A DNA stretch of 64,000 bases from Sipunculus nudus. Its lineage: Eukaryota; Annelida; Sipuncula; Golfingiida; Sipunculidae. The first letter of the stretch is position 1. Each line of letters begins with the position of its first letter. A model generated the notes under the pieces. It saw nothing but the letters and a program-made list of their open reading frames with translations, searched no databases and was not told the DNA's origin. This document shows, piece by piece, positions 25,069 to 35,441 of this stretch. Made by a program: the position numbers and the translations under genes. Where the stretch lies: positions 88,888,642 to 88,952,641 of the forward strand of contig CM049306.1 in NCBI GenBank assembly GCA_026874595.1, read 5' to 3'.

Positions 25069-25378
25069 GGCCCAAAAAATACAGGTATGGTTCTCAGGCT
25101 CTCCGGTCAATTTTAACCCTCCGCATCAATTTTTTTATCTTAATTTTTATCTTTCAAGAAGATCAAATTATACAAATTTGCTAATATTTCTTTTGTTATG
25201 TAGTGCTTTACCTTTTAAGCAAAATAAATATGTTATTATCAAGATTTTCCCTGATCATATGACATTTTAATCGAAACACACAAAAAAGGTATAACTAAAA
25301 TTTCGCCCACCCGCACTGATTTCTGAAAAAAGTACCTGAGAAACAAATCTTTATTTATTTATTATTTTTTGTTTGGCC
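25069..25378. mobile_element. PIF/Harbinger-like MITE, copy 1
   Basis: The element begins GGCCCAAAAAAT and ends in the inverted ATTTTTTGTTTGGCC, and is flanked by TTA on both sides (25066-25068 and 25379-25381). A GGCC terminus with a TWA three-base target duplication is the established signature of PIF/Harbinger. Interior words such as CTTTCAAGAAGA, TTTGTTATGTAGTG and a CGCCCACCCGCA box recur in copy 2 (47979-48249) in the opposite orientation. At 310 bp it has no coding capacity. Confidence 0.75.
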
Positions 25379-26135
25379 TTAACGCGGTCTTGTGAAATGA
25401 TTCAAATTTGTCGGCTTCCTCACCGGGTCGTATTTTGTATAGGCCTATACCTTATTTCGAATTATGGGTTCTCAGGACCGAAACCAAATAACCAGAATTT
25501 TCGAACTGCAGTGTCCCTGTTGATTCGTTTGAAACTATCACAATTCAACTTTCGACATGACTTTTTTATTATCTGAAGAATGATTAATTAAATTATGACA
25601 TATTATAATTACGTCTATAACGTATTGTAATTGTTTTATTTATATAAACACTGATGCGGTCCCCCTTGACTACTCCCCTGAGAAAAGTGGTATGAAAACT
25701 TTGAAGTACATTGCCCCGGGTTTGTTTTAGGCCTGTTTAAATGAAACTTAAAAAAAGTGTTATTATACATTATATATACTACTAATTTTTATGTTATATA
25801 TATATAAATATGTGTGTGTGAATGCGCGCATCAGCGAGCGGTTGTGCGCGCGCGCGGATCTTGAGCAACACATTTACAAAACTAATGGATTTGAGTTTAT
25901 AAATAACTGTAGTCTAATGACAGGCCTACCCTAAATACACAAGTGGATTATTAAATATAACCGAGCTGCAGTATCAATCGTTGAACATCAGTCGTCATCA
26001 CAGATCTCCTATCGAAGACTACGGCTCTGAAGTAAATAAATACACACTGGTACAATACCGGATGCATGTGTCAGTTCAAGCTGATGAAACTGATCCGTTT
26101 TAGCGTAAATACGTACCATGACGACGGTGGCGGCA

Positions 26136-26166
26136 TGACGTCACAAAACAGGTTTCCATGACGTCA
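26136..26166 (+). promoter_or_regulatory. Two CRE palindromes upstream of the WD40 gene
   Basis: TGACGTCA occurs exactly at 26136-26143 and 26159-26166, 23 bases apart and 115-145 bases before the start codon. These are consensus CREB/ATF sites. Promoter function is inferred from position. Confidence 0.45.
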
Positions 26167-26280
26167 CGTAAAACTCCGCGAAAAAAATTATATTCAGCAG
26201 CAGCTGATCATATTTTAAGCAAATGAGGTGGCGATCAGAATATTTAATGCAGCGAATACGTAGATCTGCAACAGTCAGTA

Positions 26281-29200
26281 ATGGCTGGTAACGAGCAAAT
26301 AAAGCCTCGTCAAGCCTCATGCAAGTATGATCGTCTGAAGGACTGGAAAACTGTGCAGTCGGATATAACCCACTACTTGGCGACCCATAATGAAGAAAAT
26401 GAAAGTATTACCATTCCTCGAGAAGGTCAGCTGGTGCAGACGCTACGTCATCGGCAGCCGATCCGCTGTATGCTGCACATCTACGGCAAGTCCAATGACA
26501 TTTTCGTTACCCATTTTGGTATCGGTTCTAGTAAACAGGTGAATTTCTGGACCGTGGAACGATGTACGAAAAAAGTTCATTTCGCGAGATTTGGCGTACA
26601 TGCCACCTTGCGACAGCTCGTGTACGCCAAAAAGCAACGGATCTTCGTCGGTTATTCGGAAGATATGTCATTGCGGGTTTTCTCGGACGCCTCACAAGGC
26701 TTCAATCAGCTGTCTATAACGAGGAGTCACCACGCCATATTAACCATGGCTTACAACCAAGACAGGGACGAAGTGGTCGCCGGAGGCGTGGGTTGTGTTC
26801 TGAGATACTCCGTGACGGATTTCCATAACGGACTTAAATTGATTGGGATTGCAAACACCGACATGACGAGGGACGAATGGGTGCTGAATCTGAAGGTAGA
26901 CCCTAAGCACCAAACTATACTGGCCCAGTGTGACAGCGGGTTTTATATCATCGATTATAGAACAGACAATCAACTGTCGTATCAAAGATGTGGACACAAG
27001 TCATCGCTGACATGCATTGCCGTGTACAAGAAAAGAGATTACTTAATCACTGGAGCTCAGGATGGATCCATTAAAGTATGGAGCTCTGTGTCTTTTAACC
27101 ATATCACTGATCTGGCGGGACATTTACAGAGTGTCACCGCCATGCTTATTCACAACACGGAGCCGATTCTCATGTCTGCGTCCATTGATGGGACCATTCG
27201 ACTGTGGAGACTGAACACTTTTGAGGTCTTTCAAAGGTTTGACGTGGGAGAGAAAATTCTGGGTCTCAATTTACTGAACTCTCAAGAGATAGTGTACTGG
27301 ACCGACAAAGAAGTCAAGATCTGGAAACTGAACATGTTTCATCGGGTCATGACGACTATACAGTCTGGCGTAAAGCGGATACTTCGTTCATCTAGTAATC
27401 TATGCGCCAACAGAATTGTCACAAGCGCAGCTGATGGCGGAATCCGTTTGGTGTCTCCGGTAAGTGGTGATATTATAACTATCATGTACCCATTGCCCAC
27501 CCATCAAATTCTTACAGAAATCGCGTATTGTCGCGATGAAAATAGCTTGTTTGTTTTACTGCTGGCAGGACAAGTACTGAAAGTGGATTGTTCTACTAAT
27601 CCCTGCCAAGCAAAATGTGTACTAATGCGTGAGTCGCCCGATCAGGAAGTGACGTGCCTTGAAATTTTCAACGTGATCGATCATGACGAAAATAATGACA
27701 TTTCATTTTGCGAACAAGTTTTATTTTGTGGAAGGAAAGATGGACTCATTAGTTTACTGAATGCACCTAATTACACCATGAAGAACTGTGTTAAGGCACA
27801 TCAAAGTGAGGTCTCCATGTTAAGGTCTTCACAACCTTTATATCCAAAGCATAATTCGTCTTTAGCAGGAACGCAACTGCTTTTATCAATTGGGCATGAC
27901 CGTTTCACGAAAATATGGCGCGTAGAACACGACAGACAATTGTGCAAGTTGGACATGACATGCATGAAGCACGTGCTGTGCTGTGATGTTCCTAAACACG
28001 TAGCTATGCTTGGGAATGTAGTTTGTCTTGGTTACATAGGTAAAGGTCTTGTTCATATGTACAAGGTAGAAAAAGACCGTGACCAAAAGATGGACACGGG
28101 CTGGAATATCCTAATCCATGATCCTGATGAAGATCATTTGTTGGAATTAATTCGAATCACAGCTTGTGCAGCCCTTGGCATATTTGCTACATTAGGCCTG
28201 GGAGGTACCGTAAAAATTTGGAATATGGAAAATCAGCTCGTACGTGAGATGACATTTTCTGGCAGTGTCAATGATATTTGCTTCGCGAATGAACGTGGGG
28301 ACCTTCTCGTAGGTTTTGACACCCAGATTCACTTTGTTCCGGTGATTAATTATTTACCATATCATTATTTAGAATGGATTGTCACATGCGACTTTAGGGA
28401 TGACTCCAAAGAGGAGCTTCTCCCGTTTAACCACCAACTCCAGTTGTGCTTTTCCTGGGATAAAGTACGCCACCTACCAGCCAGCTTAAATGAAAGAAGA
28501 ATAATAATGGAACATGAATCGTTGTTATCATCAGCACGATCCATTGACAAGATAGACGAAGGCAACATAAAACATTCAGATAAGAACACAATGAGCAATG
28601 CTAACAGCAAGGAATCGATTTCAAACGACGAGACTGGAAAATGCGGTCAGATGGTAAAGTTGCCAAAAGAGAACATTTTGGTTTCAAAGTCTCAGGGTAA
28701 ATCGACTAAGCCTAGGCTGAGAGTAATCACAGACTGTAGAGAGTCAAAGAATGTAAATGACGTTAACGCTGAAACGGTTACAGAAATTCGCAGTCAAGAA
28801 ATAATTCACGAATGTTCTGAGGAATCTGAAGACAATAAAGAGGACCCTGAAGCCGAAACAGATGAAGCGGACAAGAAACTGCCTATCGCCCGTGATGGTT
28901 ATATTCCAAATTCAGTTGTAAGAGATATTCTTGGGTTCAAGCCTGATACTTCAATAGCCACAGCCCAAGCAAAATGGACACTACGTCCAGTGCCACCAAT
29001 ACCGTCTGCTGACAATGTCTCATATATAAGTTCAGAGAACAGTCTGGACATGAAATGGGAGGATGACGACTATAGTAATCGGGTATTTATATGGGAAGAC
29101 GACGAAGATGAAGTGGACGATATAGAACAAGAGGAAGATAAGGAAAGTGACAAAGATGCTGTTGAAAGTGTAGATCAAGAACATATTGGTAAATTAGAAG

Positions 29201-31410
29201 AAAAGCGGGAAGGAAGAAAAGAAATTGCAAGAAAGAAAAATAATCTGAAATCTATTAGGAAAAAGGATATAGAAACAAAACAAACGGACACTGATATGAT
29301 ACAACAGCATATACCAAATGTTAGTTTTGCCATGACTAACAAGCACAGGTCAAAACTATCAAAACAACTTCCGGTGATGAAAGAAGAACACAATCTTGCT
29401 AAATCTAGGTCGCTGTTGGAAGAAATTGTATCAGAAGCTTGGGTGCCGGATACAACATTGCCAGAAGTACCCGCAATTACAAAGGTGTTTTCTTCATTGA
29501 TGTCTCAAGTAAACGCTGAGACATTCGAGAAAATATGTTCGTACATTGAAGCCATTGATACAAAGATCGGATTTCTTAAAGCCCAGTATGATATTATAAT
29601 GGCTAAACTATTTGGTCAGGTACATCACCCGAACAGTGCCATCAGGTTTTATGCGGTTAAAGCCATAACTGAGATCGGGCAAGAAAGAAAGGATATCGTG
29701 AAACTACTCCCACTCCTTACTGATGCAGTAGAACAAATAAGAGACATTGTATCTGAGACATTGAAGGAGAAACTGGACATGAAGAGTAAAGATGACCTCT
29801 TCGAGCTGTTGGCCTCTTCTGGTGTAAGACTGATGAATCCTGACCAAGGACTAGAAAAACAGGTGTTGGAGACTTTAACACAAAGTTCGAAAGACACACT
29901 AGAAAACGGCCAACTTTTCAGTCATTCCAGTACAGAAGAATGGTTGAAGAATTGCTCAGAAGGACATGGCGAGCAACCCAACGAGCCTCTCTGGACAGAC
30001 GAGGAATTCGCTATAAATTATATCAAAAAGAAAGAGAAAAGAGACAGATATAAAATGAAAATATTAATCAAAGCAATCACTTCTAAGACAGGAACAGGAG
30101 AGCAATCAGACCCGAGAAACAAAATTGATAAACGCGTTCAACAAATGGCATCGGGCTCATCCAGGGTACACCGCAAAGTAAGAGTACGGCGTAAAATGTT
30201 CAAGCAAAGACAACGAGTGTCGCATTCAGAAGAAAATCTCGCATCTCTCCCCGAAATCGCTGGCTTTTCCAGGTCCGTTTCTAAAAAATCTCGTTTCCTC
30301 CCAGACTCTAGTTTCATGTATGCTCACTACCGTCGGTTGTTTGCAGATATGCATAAATCAAGACGGGTCTCTCTCGGTGGTGTGAATGTTAGTTCATCTG
30401 GGCACAATCGAACCCAAGAGGTACGTGCTTTTCCGAGATACGACCAGATTCCGGTATCAAACAAATCCATAAAAGAACAGCATGTAATATCTACTCAGGG
30501 AAATTCAAGATATCCACGTAACAATATTCAAAATCACAATGGTTCACAGAAATCATTGTTACAAAGACACAATGCTGAATCTGTGGTCCATATAAATGAA
30601 GATTCGGATTTCCTTAGTGGTTCAGATGGAAATCGTAGTCATATACTGGAAAACACAGTGCTAAGGAAATATAACAACAAACATAAGTATGTTACCATTT
30701 CAAATTTTGATAATAACTCCTGTAAAGATTCCGGTCTCGGAACCTGCGAATCACGTGAAAGAACATTGACATTACCTCCATTATCTGATCACAAAAAGCC
30801 ACATTCTAAGCCAACACAGCAAGCACAATCAACAGATCTTTTAAAAAGATTCCTGAATCGACCAGAAGGGAGGACGAAGGAAGAATCATTTTCACTAGGG
30901 CGTATTCTCAAAAATGAGAAGATAAAACCTTTCTCACTGCCTCCAATTCAGTACGCGCCCACAAGTTCTTTTGTTACACAAGGCGACGCAGGCGTGCGAC
31001 TCGTGCATGCTGTTACAATAGCCGCAGCAGAAAGAAAGCAGAGCAAATGTTTTATTATAGGATTGCCCGGTAAATTAGGTAGCCATACGAGCAAACTTCA
31101 GGGAGCACGTAGTAACTATGGCCTGCTTGGCTTACACTGGACGACCGGTATACCCGTGCTTCCGAGAGTTAATGTTCACGAAAATCATACAATTAAAGGT
31201 TCAACATTTGCCAAGAACCAATCAAACACTGCCTGGGTCCTGGAGCAATATCCTGACGAACAATCGGACATAGACATGGCATCATCATCTACTAACATCT
31301 CAAACTACACCTTGACTAGCTGTCATTCCTCTGATTTCGCGCCGTCCTTATTTAAGTGGCAGGAGTGGTCCAATGTAAGCGAGACAGCACAGGAACTATT
31401 AGAATCTTGA
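26281..31410 (+). CDS. Intronless WD40-repeat protein, WDR87/WDR97-like (1709 aa)
   Basis: A single uninterrupted frame of 1709 codons. The start is fixed by an in-frame TAA 36 bases upstream and a fair context (G at -3, G at +4). Residues about 100-350 hold WD40 blades, clearest at 238-320: GH-x-dipeptide starts, 'LITGAQDGSIKVW' and 'LMSASIDGTIRLW'. A second set spans about 500-690 ('LLLSIGHDRFTKIW', 'ATLGLGGTVKIW'), so two beta-propellers are likely. Residues 750-870 are charged linker, 925-960 are strongly acidic, and 1115-1190 form HEAT-like helices ('IRFYAVKAITEIG'). The remaining 500 residues are basic and disordered. The architecture of a long N-terminal double propeller plus an extended C-terminus resembles WDR87/WDR97, proteins linked to cilia and sperm flagella. 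That link is recalled family knowledge and no orthologue is asserted. The intron-free structure stands out beside its intron-rich neighbours. Confidence 0.9.
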   Translation: MAGNEQIKPRQASCKYDRLKDWKTVQSDITHYLATHNEENESITIPREGQLVQTLRHRQPIRCMLHIYGKSNDIFVTHFGIGSSKQVNFWTVERCTKKVHFARFGVHATLRQLVYAKKQRIFVGYSEDMSLRVFSDASQGFNQLSITRSHHAILTMAYNQDRDEVVAGGVGCVLRYSVTDFHNGLKLIGIANTDMTRDEWVLNLKVDPKHQTILAQCDSGFYIIDYRTDNQLSYQRCGHKSSLTCIAVYKKRDYLITGAQDGSIKVWSSVSFNHITDLAGHLQSVTAMLIHNTEPILMSASIDGTIRLWRLNTFEVFQRFDVGEKILGLNLLNSQEIVYWTDKEVKIWKLNMFHRVMTTIQSGVKRILRSSSNLCANRIVTSAADGGIRLVSPVSGDIITIMYPLPTHQILTEIAYCRDENSLFVLLLAGQVLKVDCSTNPCQAKCVLMRESPDQEVTCLEIFNVIDHDENNDISFCEQVLFCGRKDGLISLLNAPNYTMKNCVKAHQSEVSMLRSSQPLYPKHNSSLAGTQLLLSIGHDRFTKIWRVEHDRQLCKLDMTCMKHVLCCDVPKHVAMLGNVVCLGYIGKGLVHMYKVEKDRDQKMDTGWNILIHDPDEDHLLELIRITACAALGIFATLGLGGTVKIWNMENQLVREMTFSGSVNDICFANERGDLLVGFDTQIHFVPVINYLPYHYLEWIVTCDFRDDSKEELLPFNHQLQLCFSWDKVRHLPASLNERRIIMEHESLLSSARSIDKIDEGNIKHSDKNTMSNANSKESISNDETGKCGQMVKLPKENILVSKSQGKSTKPRLRVITDCRESKNVNDVNAETVTEIRSQEIIHECSEESEDNKEDPEAETDEADKKLPIARDGYIPNSVVRDILGFKPDTSIATAQAKWTLRPVPPIPSADNVSYISSENSLDMKWEDDDYSNRVFIWEDDEDEVDDIEQEEDKESDKDAVESVDQEHIGKLEEKREGRKEIARKKNNLKSIRKKDIETKQTDTDMIQQHIPNVSFAMTNKHRSKLSKQLPVMKEEHNLAKSRSLLEEIVSEAWVPDTTLPEVPAITKVFSSLMSQVNAETFEKICSYIEAIDTKIGFLKAQYDIIMAKLFGQVHHPNSAIRFYAVKAITEIGQERKDIVKLLPLLTDAVEQIRDIVSETLKEKLDMKSKDDLFELLASSGVRLMNPDQGLEKQVLETLTQSSKDTLENGQLFSHSSTEEWLKNCSEGHGEQPNEPLWTDEEFAINYIKKKEKRDRYKMKILIKAITSKTGTGEQSDPRNKIDKRVQQMASGSSRVHRKVRVRRKMFKQRQRVSHSEENLASLPEIAGFSRSVSKKSRFLPDSSFMYAHYRRLFADMHKSRRVSLGGVNVSSSGHNRTQEVRAFPRYDQIPVSNKSIKEQHVISTQGNSRYPRNNIQNHNGSQKSLLQRHNAESVVHINEDSDFLSGSDGNRSHILENTVLRKYNNKHKYVTISNFDNNSCKDSGLGTCESRERTLTLPPLSDHKKPHSKPTQQAQSTDLLKRFLNRPEGRTKEESFSLGRILKNEKIKPFSLPPIQYAPTSSFVTQGDAGVRLVHAVTIAAAERKQSKCFIIGLPGKLGSHTSKLQGARSNYGLLGLHWTTGIPVLPRVNVHENHTIKGSTFAKNQSNTAWVLEQYPDEQSDIDMASSSTNISNYTLTSCHSSDFAPSLFKWQEWSNVSETAQELLES

Positions 31411-31661
31411 TCAGATTATTTTTTTCTCCTGCTATTGTATTTTAACGATAAAACATCTTTTTATTTCGTATGACAACACAACAGAACTGTAAGGTTAAAT
31501 TCAATACATAACAGAGAAAAAGTTTATTTTCAAACCTAATCCCATATATTACCCTCTAAAGATTTAACCGTAGCAGTGGTTTACAAAACCTCTTTTTCCA
31601 CAGTATTATTTCTTAGAAATAACTGAACAGATGAAGTAGAACATGCTTTAAGCTGTAATCA

Positions 31662-31667
31662 AATAAA
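31662..31667 (+). terminator. Candidate polyadenylation signal AATAAA for the WD40 gene
   Basis: An exact AATAAA about 250 bases after the TGA at 31408-31410. Confidence 0.4.
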
Positions 31668-31941
31668 CAATGTAATATTGAGTCGTTAACATTTTTCATT
31701 TAAAAAAAACGATGAAATATTGATTAAAATCTTACAGAATGTTTTTCATTTTTGTATTCTTTCACCATATATAGACATGTAAGGGATTTTTTTTTATTTG
31801 AGCATGTGTGCTTGAGTGTCAGCTAAATTGTTTCGCGATAAGTTTGGGATATTATTAGTTGATCTTTTACGTGAAGAACATGGTTATCTGTTTTAAGTAA
31901 ATGCGTTTTATTCGACATGTCTGCAAGCCCTTGATTACATG

Positions 31942-31993
31942 TCGGCGAGTCTTCCCCCCCCCCCCACCGTTGAAGAAAAATTGACGCCACTGC
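31942..31993 (+). repeat. C-tract dispersed repeat tail, copy 1
   Basis: A 12-C run followed by a GTTGAAGAAAAA and TGACGCCACTGC tail. The same order (GGCG..GCGAGT, C-run, TTGAAGA, TGACGCCACTGC) recurs at 50793-50862. Confidence 0.6.
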
Positions 31994-33699
31994 TTGGTGA
32001 TAAGTCTGCCATCATCCAGATGTTAAAAAAATAGAGAGAACATTCTTATAAAACGAAGTCAGGAAGTTTAATTTGCGACGTCGGTTAGGGTATTCAATAA
32101 GTTTAAACCTACGTTAGATCTGAAAATTAAAAATTATCCATTTTAAGTAGTAGGCTCTACGATCGTTCAAAAACTTTTATTCCCTTGCCGCTCACTCGTT
32201 TTGCGTGTGCCGCTTTGGCGCTGCCTGTTGGCATTTTAAGAAAGTACACCAATGGCGAAGTCATTTGACCTTTCCCTTCGATAAATTTGTTGAAAAAAGG
32301 GCACGAGCGTATCCTAAAAAAACAGGTAAGACTGATCTGTACAAATCAAACTCTGCAATAAATCCAATATTTTTAAATGGCATTACGTAAGTCGAAAATA
32401 AACACGGTGTTCCCTAAGTAAAATGGCTTCAAATAGATTTATTAACTGTCGTACGAAATTGCCGCTTGACCCCTGACCGATTTTCGGAAAATTCGTTTTT
32501 TTTTCCGAAAGAAAAGCTTGTCGACGCTTTCGGAAAAACGGCGCCCTACTGTATATGTTTATATAGCTGGTGCATTATTGACAGGCTTTTAACGAATTAA
32601 GCTGTTTTGTTAATAGTTCTGAAGAGAGCTTAATATTCCTTTACCTTCCGGTTTACAATTTCAGATTTCGGACAAACACTGAAACACTTTACATTTACCT
32701 AACAGGTTATATCTCGCTTTTAAGTTGGTCTTTATCAAAACTTCAAAGAATTCTGCAAAGATGGCATGCTTAAAACAGAAGGTATGTTTGATCTTAGAAA
32801 ATCTAGCCAAATAAGGGAATTCTGGATATCATTTTCAATTGCTCGTGTGACTCTCTAAGCAGTCAGGGATCGAACATGCAATCCGGAATAATATAACAGT
32901 CTTGTCGTACGGACAATTAAATCTTTATTCAATAGAGCTATACAAACCCCATATCGTTCTTTTATTTTTATATAAAATCGCCACTCACTTGATACGCACA
33001 CCGAGAAACCCGCTTTCTTTAGTCCGATTATTGGCCCTGTGCCAAAACCGGTGTTATGAGATCGACCACAGCGGGTGTCGCTAGTTTAAAATTTGGAGCT
33101 GTGTGCACAAAGTGATACCTGCTCTCATCGGTTCGACTGTAATTATTTCCTCTGTGTCGACCCTGGTGGTGGGACCCCAGAGTATCTTGCTATACAAACA
33201 GCGGTTTAAGCAAAGGAGATCTAGGACGACTGCAGGTAGAATAGCCGCTGCGTGAGGAACGTACGTACTTGACCGTGACAAACATAGACAAGGACACCGG
33301 TAAATGATTGATACCTTTAATAATAACACAAAGAACAATACAACGAGTGAATACAATTGGATGCGTATGCATGAGCCGTCATTTAGAAAAGTTGAAGCAC
33401 CGAATACATCGAGATCAGCTGAATGTAGTTTCTAATTCATACCACGCCTACTGAGTTTTCCATTAGGTGGTGGTACTCATAGTCACGTGGCCCTACTATC
33501 CACGCAGAAGTTATAATTAATTCATGCTTGAAAAAAATAGCAATAGATGAGGTAAAGCTGATTGATTTAAGATATCAATTATGCATACGTTATAAAATTC
33601 ATAAAATGCATTATATCGATGGTGAAAAAAAAGAAAGTTTAATAATGATTTTTTAAACGGGTGGGTTAGAACCAAATTACAGTGGTATACTAGAAAGGC

Positions 33700-33930
33700 C
33701 TCAGAGGAGCGCACCCCTCCGCCAAGGCAAAACAAAATTCTACTGGATCCGTCAATTTATCCAGATCCGCACCAAATTAAGCCCGATCCTTCCTTGTCCA
33801 TATCCCACCCCCATAACGGGTTCAGAAGTTTTTGTGTAATTCTTCTCAGAGACAAGCAAACCAACCAACAGACAAGAATGAAAACATAATATCCTTGCCG
33901 GAATCAAATAATGAAATAAATTTCGCGGAG
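33700..33930 (+). repeat. Dispersed animal repeat tail (AAACCAACCAAC type)
   Basis: Contains 'ATCCGCACCAAATTAA', 'GTTCAGAAGTTTTTGTGTAAT', 'GACAAGCAAACCAACCAAC' and 'GAAAACATAATATCC'. I remember this series as part of a widespread metazoan interspersed repeat. A related tail lies at about 59940-60010. Confidence 0.5.
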
Positions 33931-34266
33931 GTTTAGGAAGACTTGAAAAGAACGATTTAGTTTACAGCACCTTAAATACAACAGCGCTTTAAAGTGTCTT
34001 CGCCTTATCCATCGCTTACGTAATATGAAACAGTGTGTTTAAGGAAGACGGGCACTTGCAAAGATCCAGTTACATGAATTAATTTGTACACAGTCGTACG
34101 AAACTTATGTTTCTTTCATATTTCTGTGCGATCATACATAGAGCTGTTAAGTCGATGTGGATGTTTAAAAGGATAACACTGATATAACTACTTGATTTGA
34201 AAATAATAAAAACAACCCCTGATGTAACAGAACAGATAAATAACATATTTCAAAATCTGATTCAAT

Positions 34267-34405
34267 CTGATGTTGTGACGTCACAGCCGAATTCATCGGA
34301 AGTATGCCTCCGTGTGACAGAATAGTCAATTTAAATATATTAAAATATGAACCAGACTAATTTTGTGACGTAACAGTCCAATTCTCCGGAAATGTGCCTC
34401 TTTGT
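34267..34405 (+). repeat. 90-bp-period duplication carrying CRE-like sites
   Basis: The copy at 34267-34315 has 'TTGTGACGTCACAG' and 'GTATGCCTC'. The copy at 34357-34405 has 'TTGTGACGTAACAG' and 'ATGTGCCTC'. The first keeps a perfect TGACGTCA (34276-34283); the second is one base off. Confidence 0.7.
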
Positions 34406-34418
34406 TCTAGATTTTTCT

Positions 34419-34424
34419 TTTATT
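34419..34424 (-). terminator. Candidate polyadenylation signal for the TPR gene
   Basis: TTTATT on the plus strand reads AATAAA on the minus strand, about 90 bases past the TPR stop codon. Confidence 0.4.
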
Positions 34425-34511
34425 TTCTTTCAATATATATAGATGCCAGCCGCGAGGTTTACGAGGGATGTGTACATTATGCGTATATATCATTTCTGAC
34501 GTGGCGTGACG

Positions 34512-34587
34512 TCACACCTTGAACGGAGGGTTGATCCACTCCTTAGCCTTTACCTCAGCCACAGGTAGTCTGTCTCCAAGCCATGGT
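34512..34587 (-). CDS. TPR gene exon 15 (stop)
   Basis: Acceptor TTTTTCAG. Encodes 'PWLGDRLPVAEVKAKEW' and ends in TGA (34514-34512). The stop codon lies inside a TGACGTCA palindrome at 34507-34514. Confidence 0.75.
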
Positions 34588-35364
34588 CTGAAAAAAACCA
34601 CGAAAATGAAGCAGCTGAATTATGACGATGCCATTGTCTTTCCATTGAGCTCTCTAGTCACTCTCACGGGACTATGCGTTTACCATTAATCCTCCATCAC
34701 CAAACAAAATCTACTTCTCGGCCGTAAATTAACATTATTGCCTATACATCCATCCCCCAAGATCATGCAAAGCTAGCACGCACACACACACTTACACACA
34801 CACATATATATATACATGATCGATGGTTGTAATTTTACCATGTGTGATGTATACATATGATTCATGAATTTATACATGTATAAATTTTTCAGAACTGTAA
34901 GATTCGTCATCGGGCACATTATACATAATATATGGACTTTTTTCATGATGCAAGGTTCATGATTGCAGAGTTTTTAGTAGTACAGTACAATGCATTGGGA
35001 GGCCACTGGGAAAGATTTATTCTCTGCAAAGTTATGGAGCCCAAAATACACGCGGCTTTCGGAGGTATTAATCCTTCACAGAAGCATGATGCAGGGCTCA
35101 GAAATTCTTTCTACAATTTCTTCCTCTTAACACTGCCTTCAGCAGCAGCGCCAAGAATGTTCCAGCAAAACAGAAGTATTGCCGGTTTCAAATTTGGTCA
35201 GACGTGCGACACCAAGCTCTAATTAGGACATTCTTGGCCGTGTATACATTTCATAGCAAACCCAGTTATTGTAAAAAAGTGTTTAAGTGAAAGGATATAT
35301 AGAACGAATGTTAGCGACCAGTGCGTGTACAGTGTAGAAATAAGGCTTGTCAGGACAATGGCAT

Positions 35365-35441
<77 letters not shown>

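Larger units (their letters stand above)
22761..26280. other. Intergenic region upstream of the WD40 gene
   Basis: AT-rich and without a recognised gene. It holds a Harbinger-like MITE at 25069-25378 and, close to the WD40 start, CRE palindromes. A CGCGCG-rich patch lies near 25825-25855. Confidence 0.5.
31411..34511. other. Intergenic region between convergent WD40 and TPR genes
   Basis: Contains both 3'UTRs at its edges, a C-tract repeat tail at 31942-31993, a dispersed repeat at about 33700-33930 and a 90-bp duplication at 34267-34405. No gene was recognised. Confidence 0.5.

Noticed and set aside
34932-35222. 96-codon plus-strand frame
   Set aside because: Antisense within the last TPR intron. 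Nothing recognisable.
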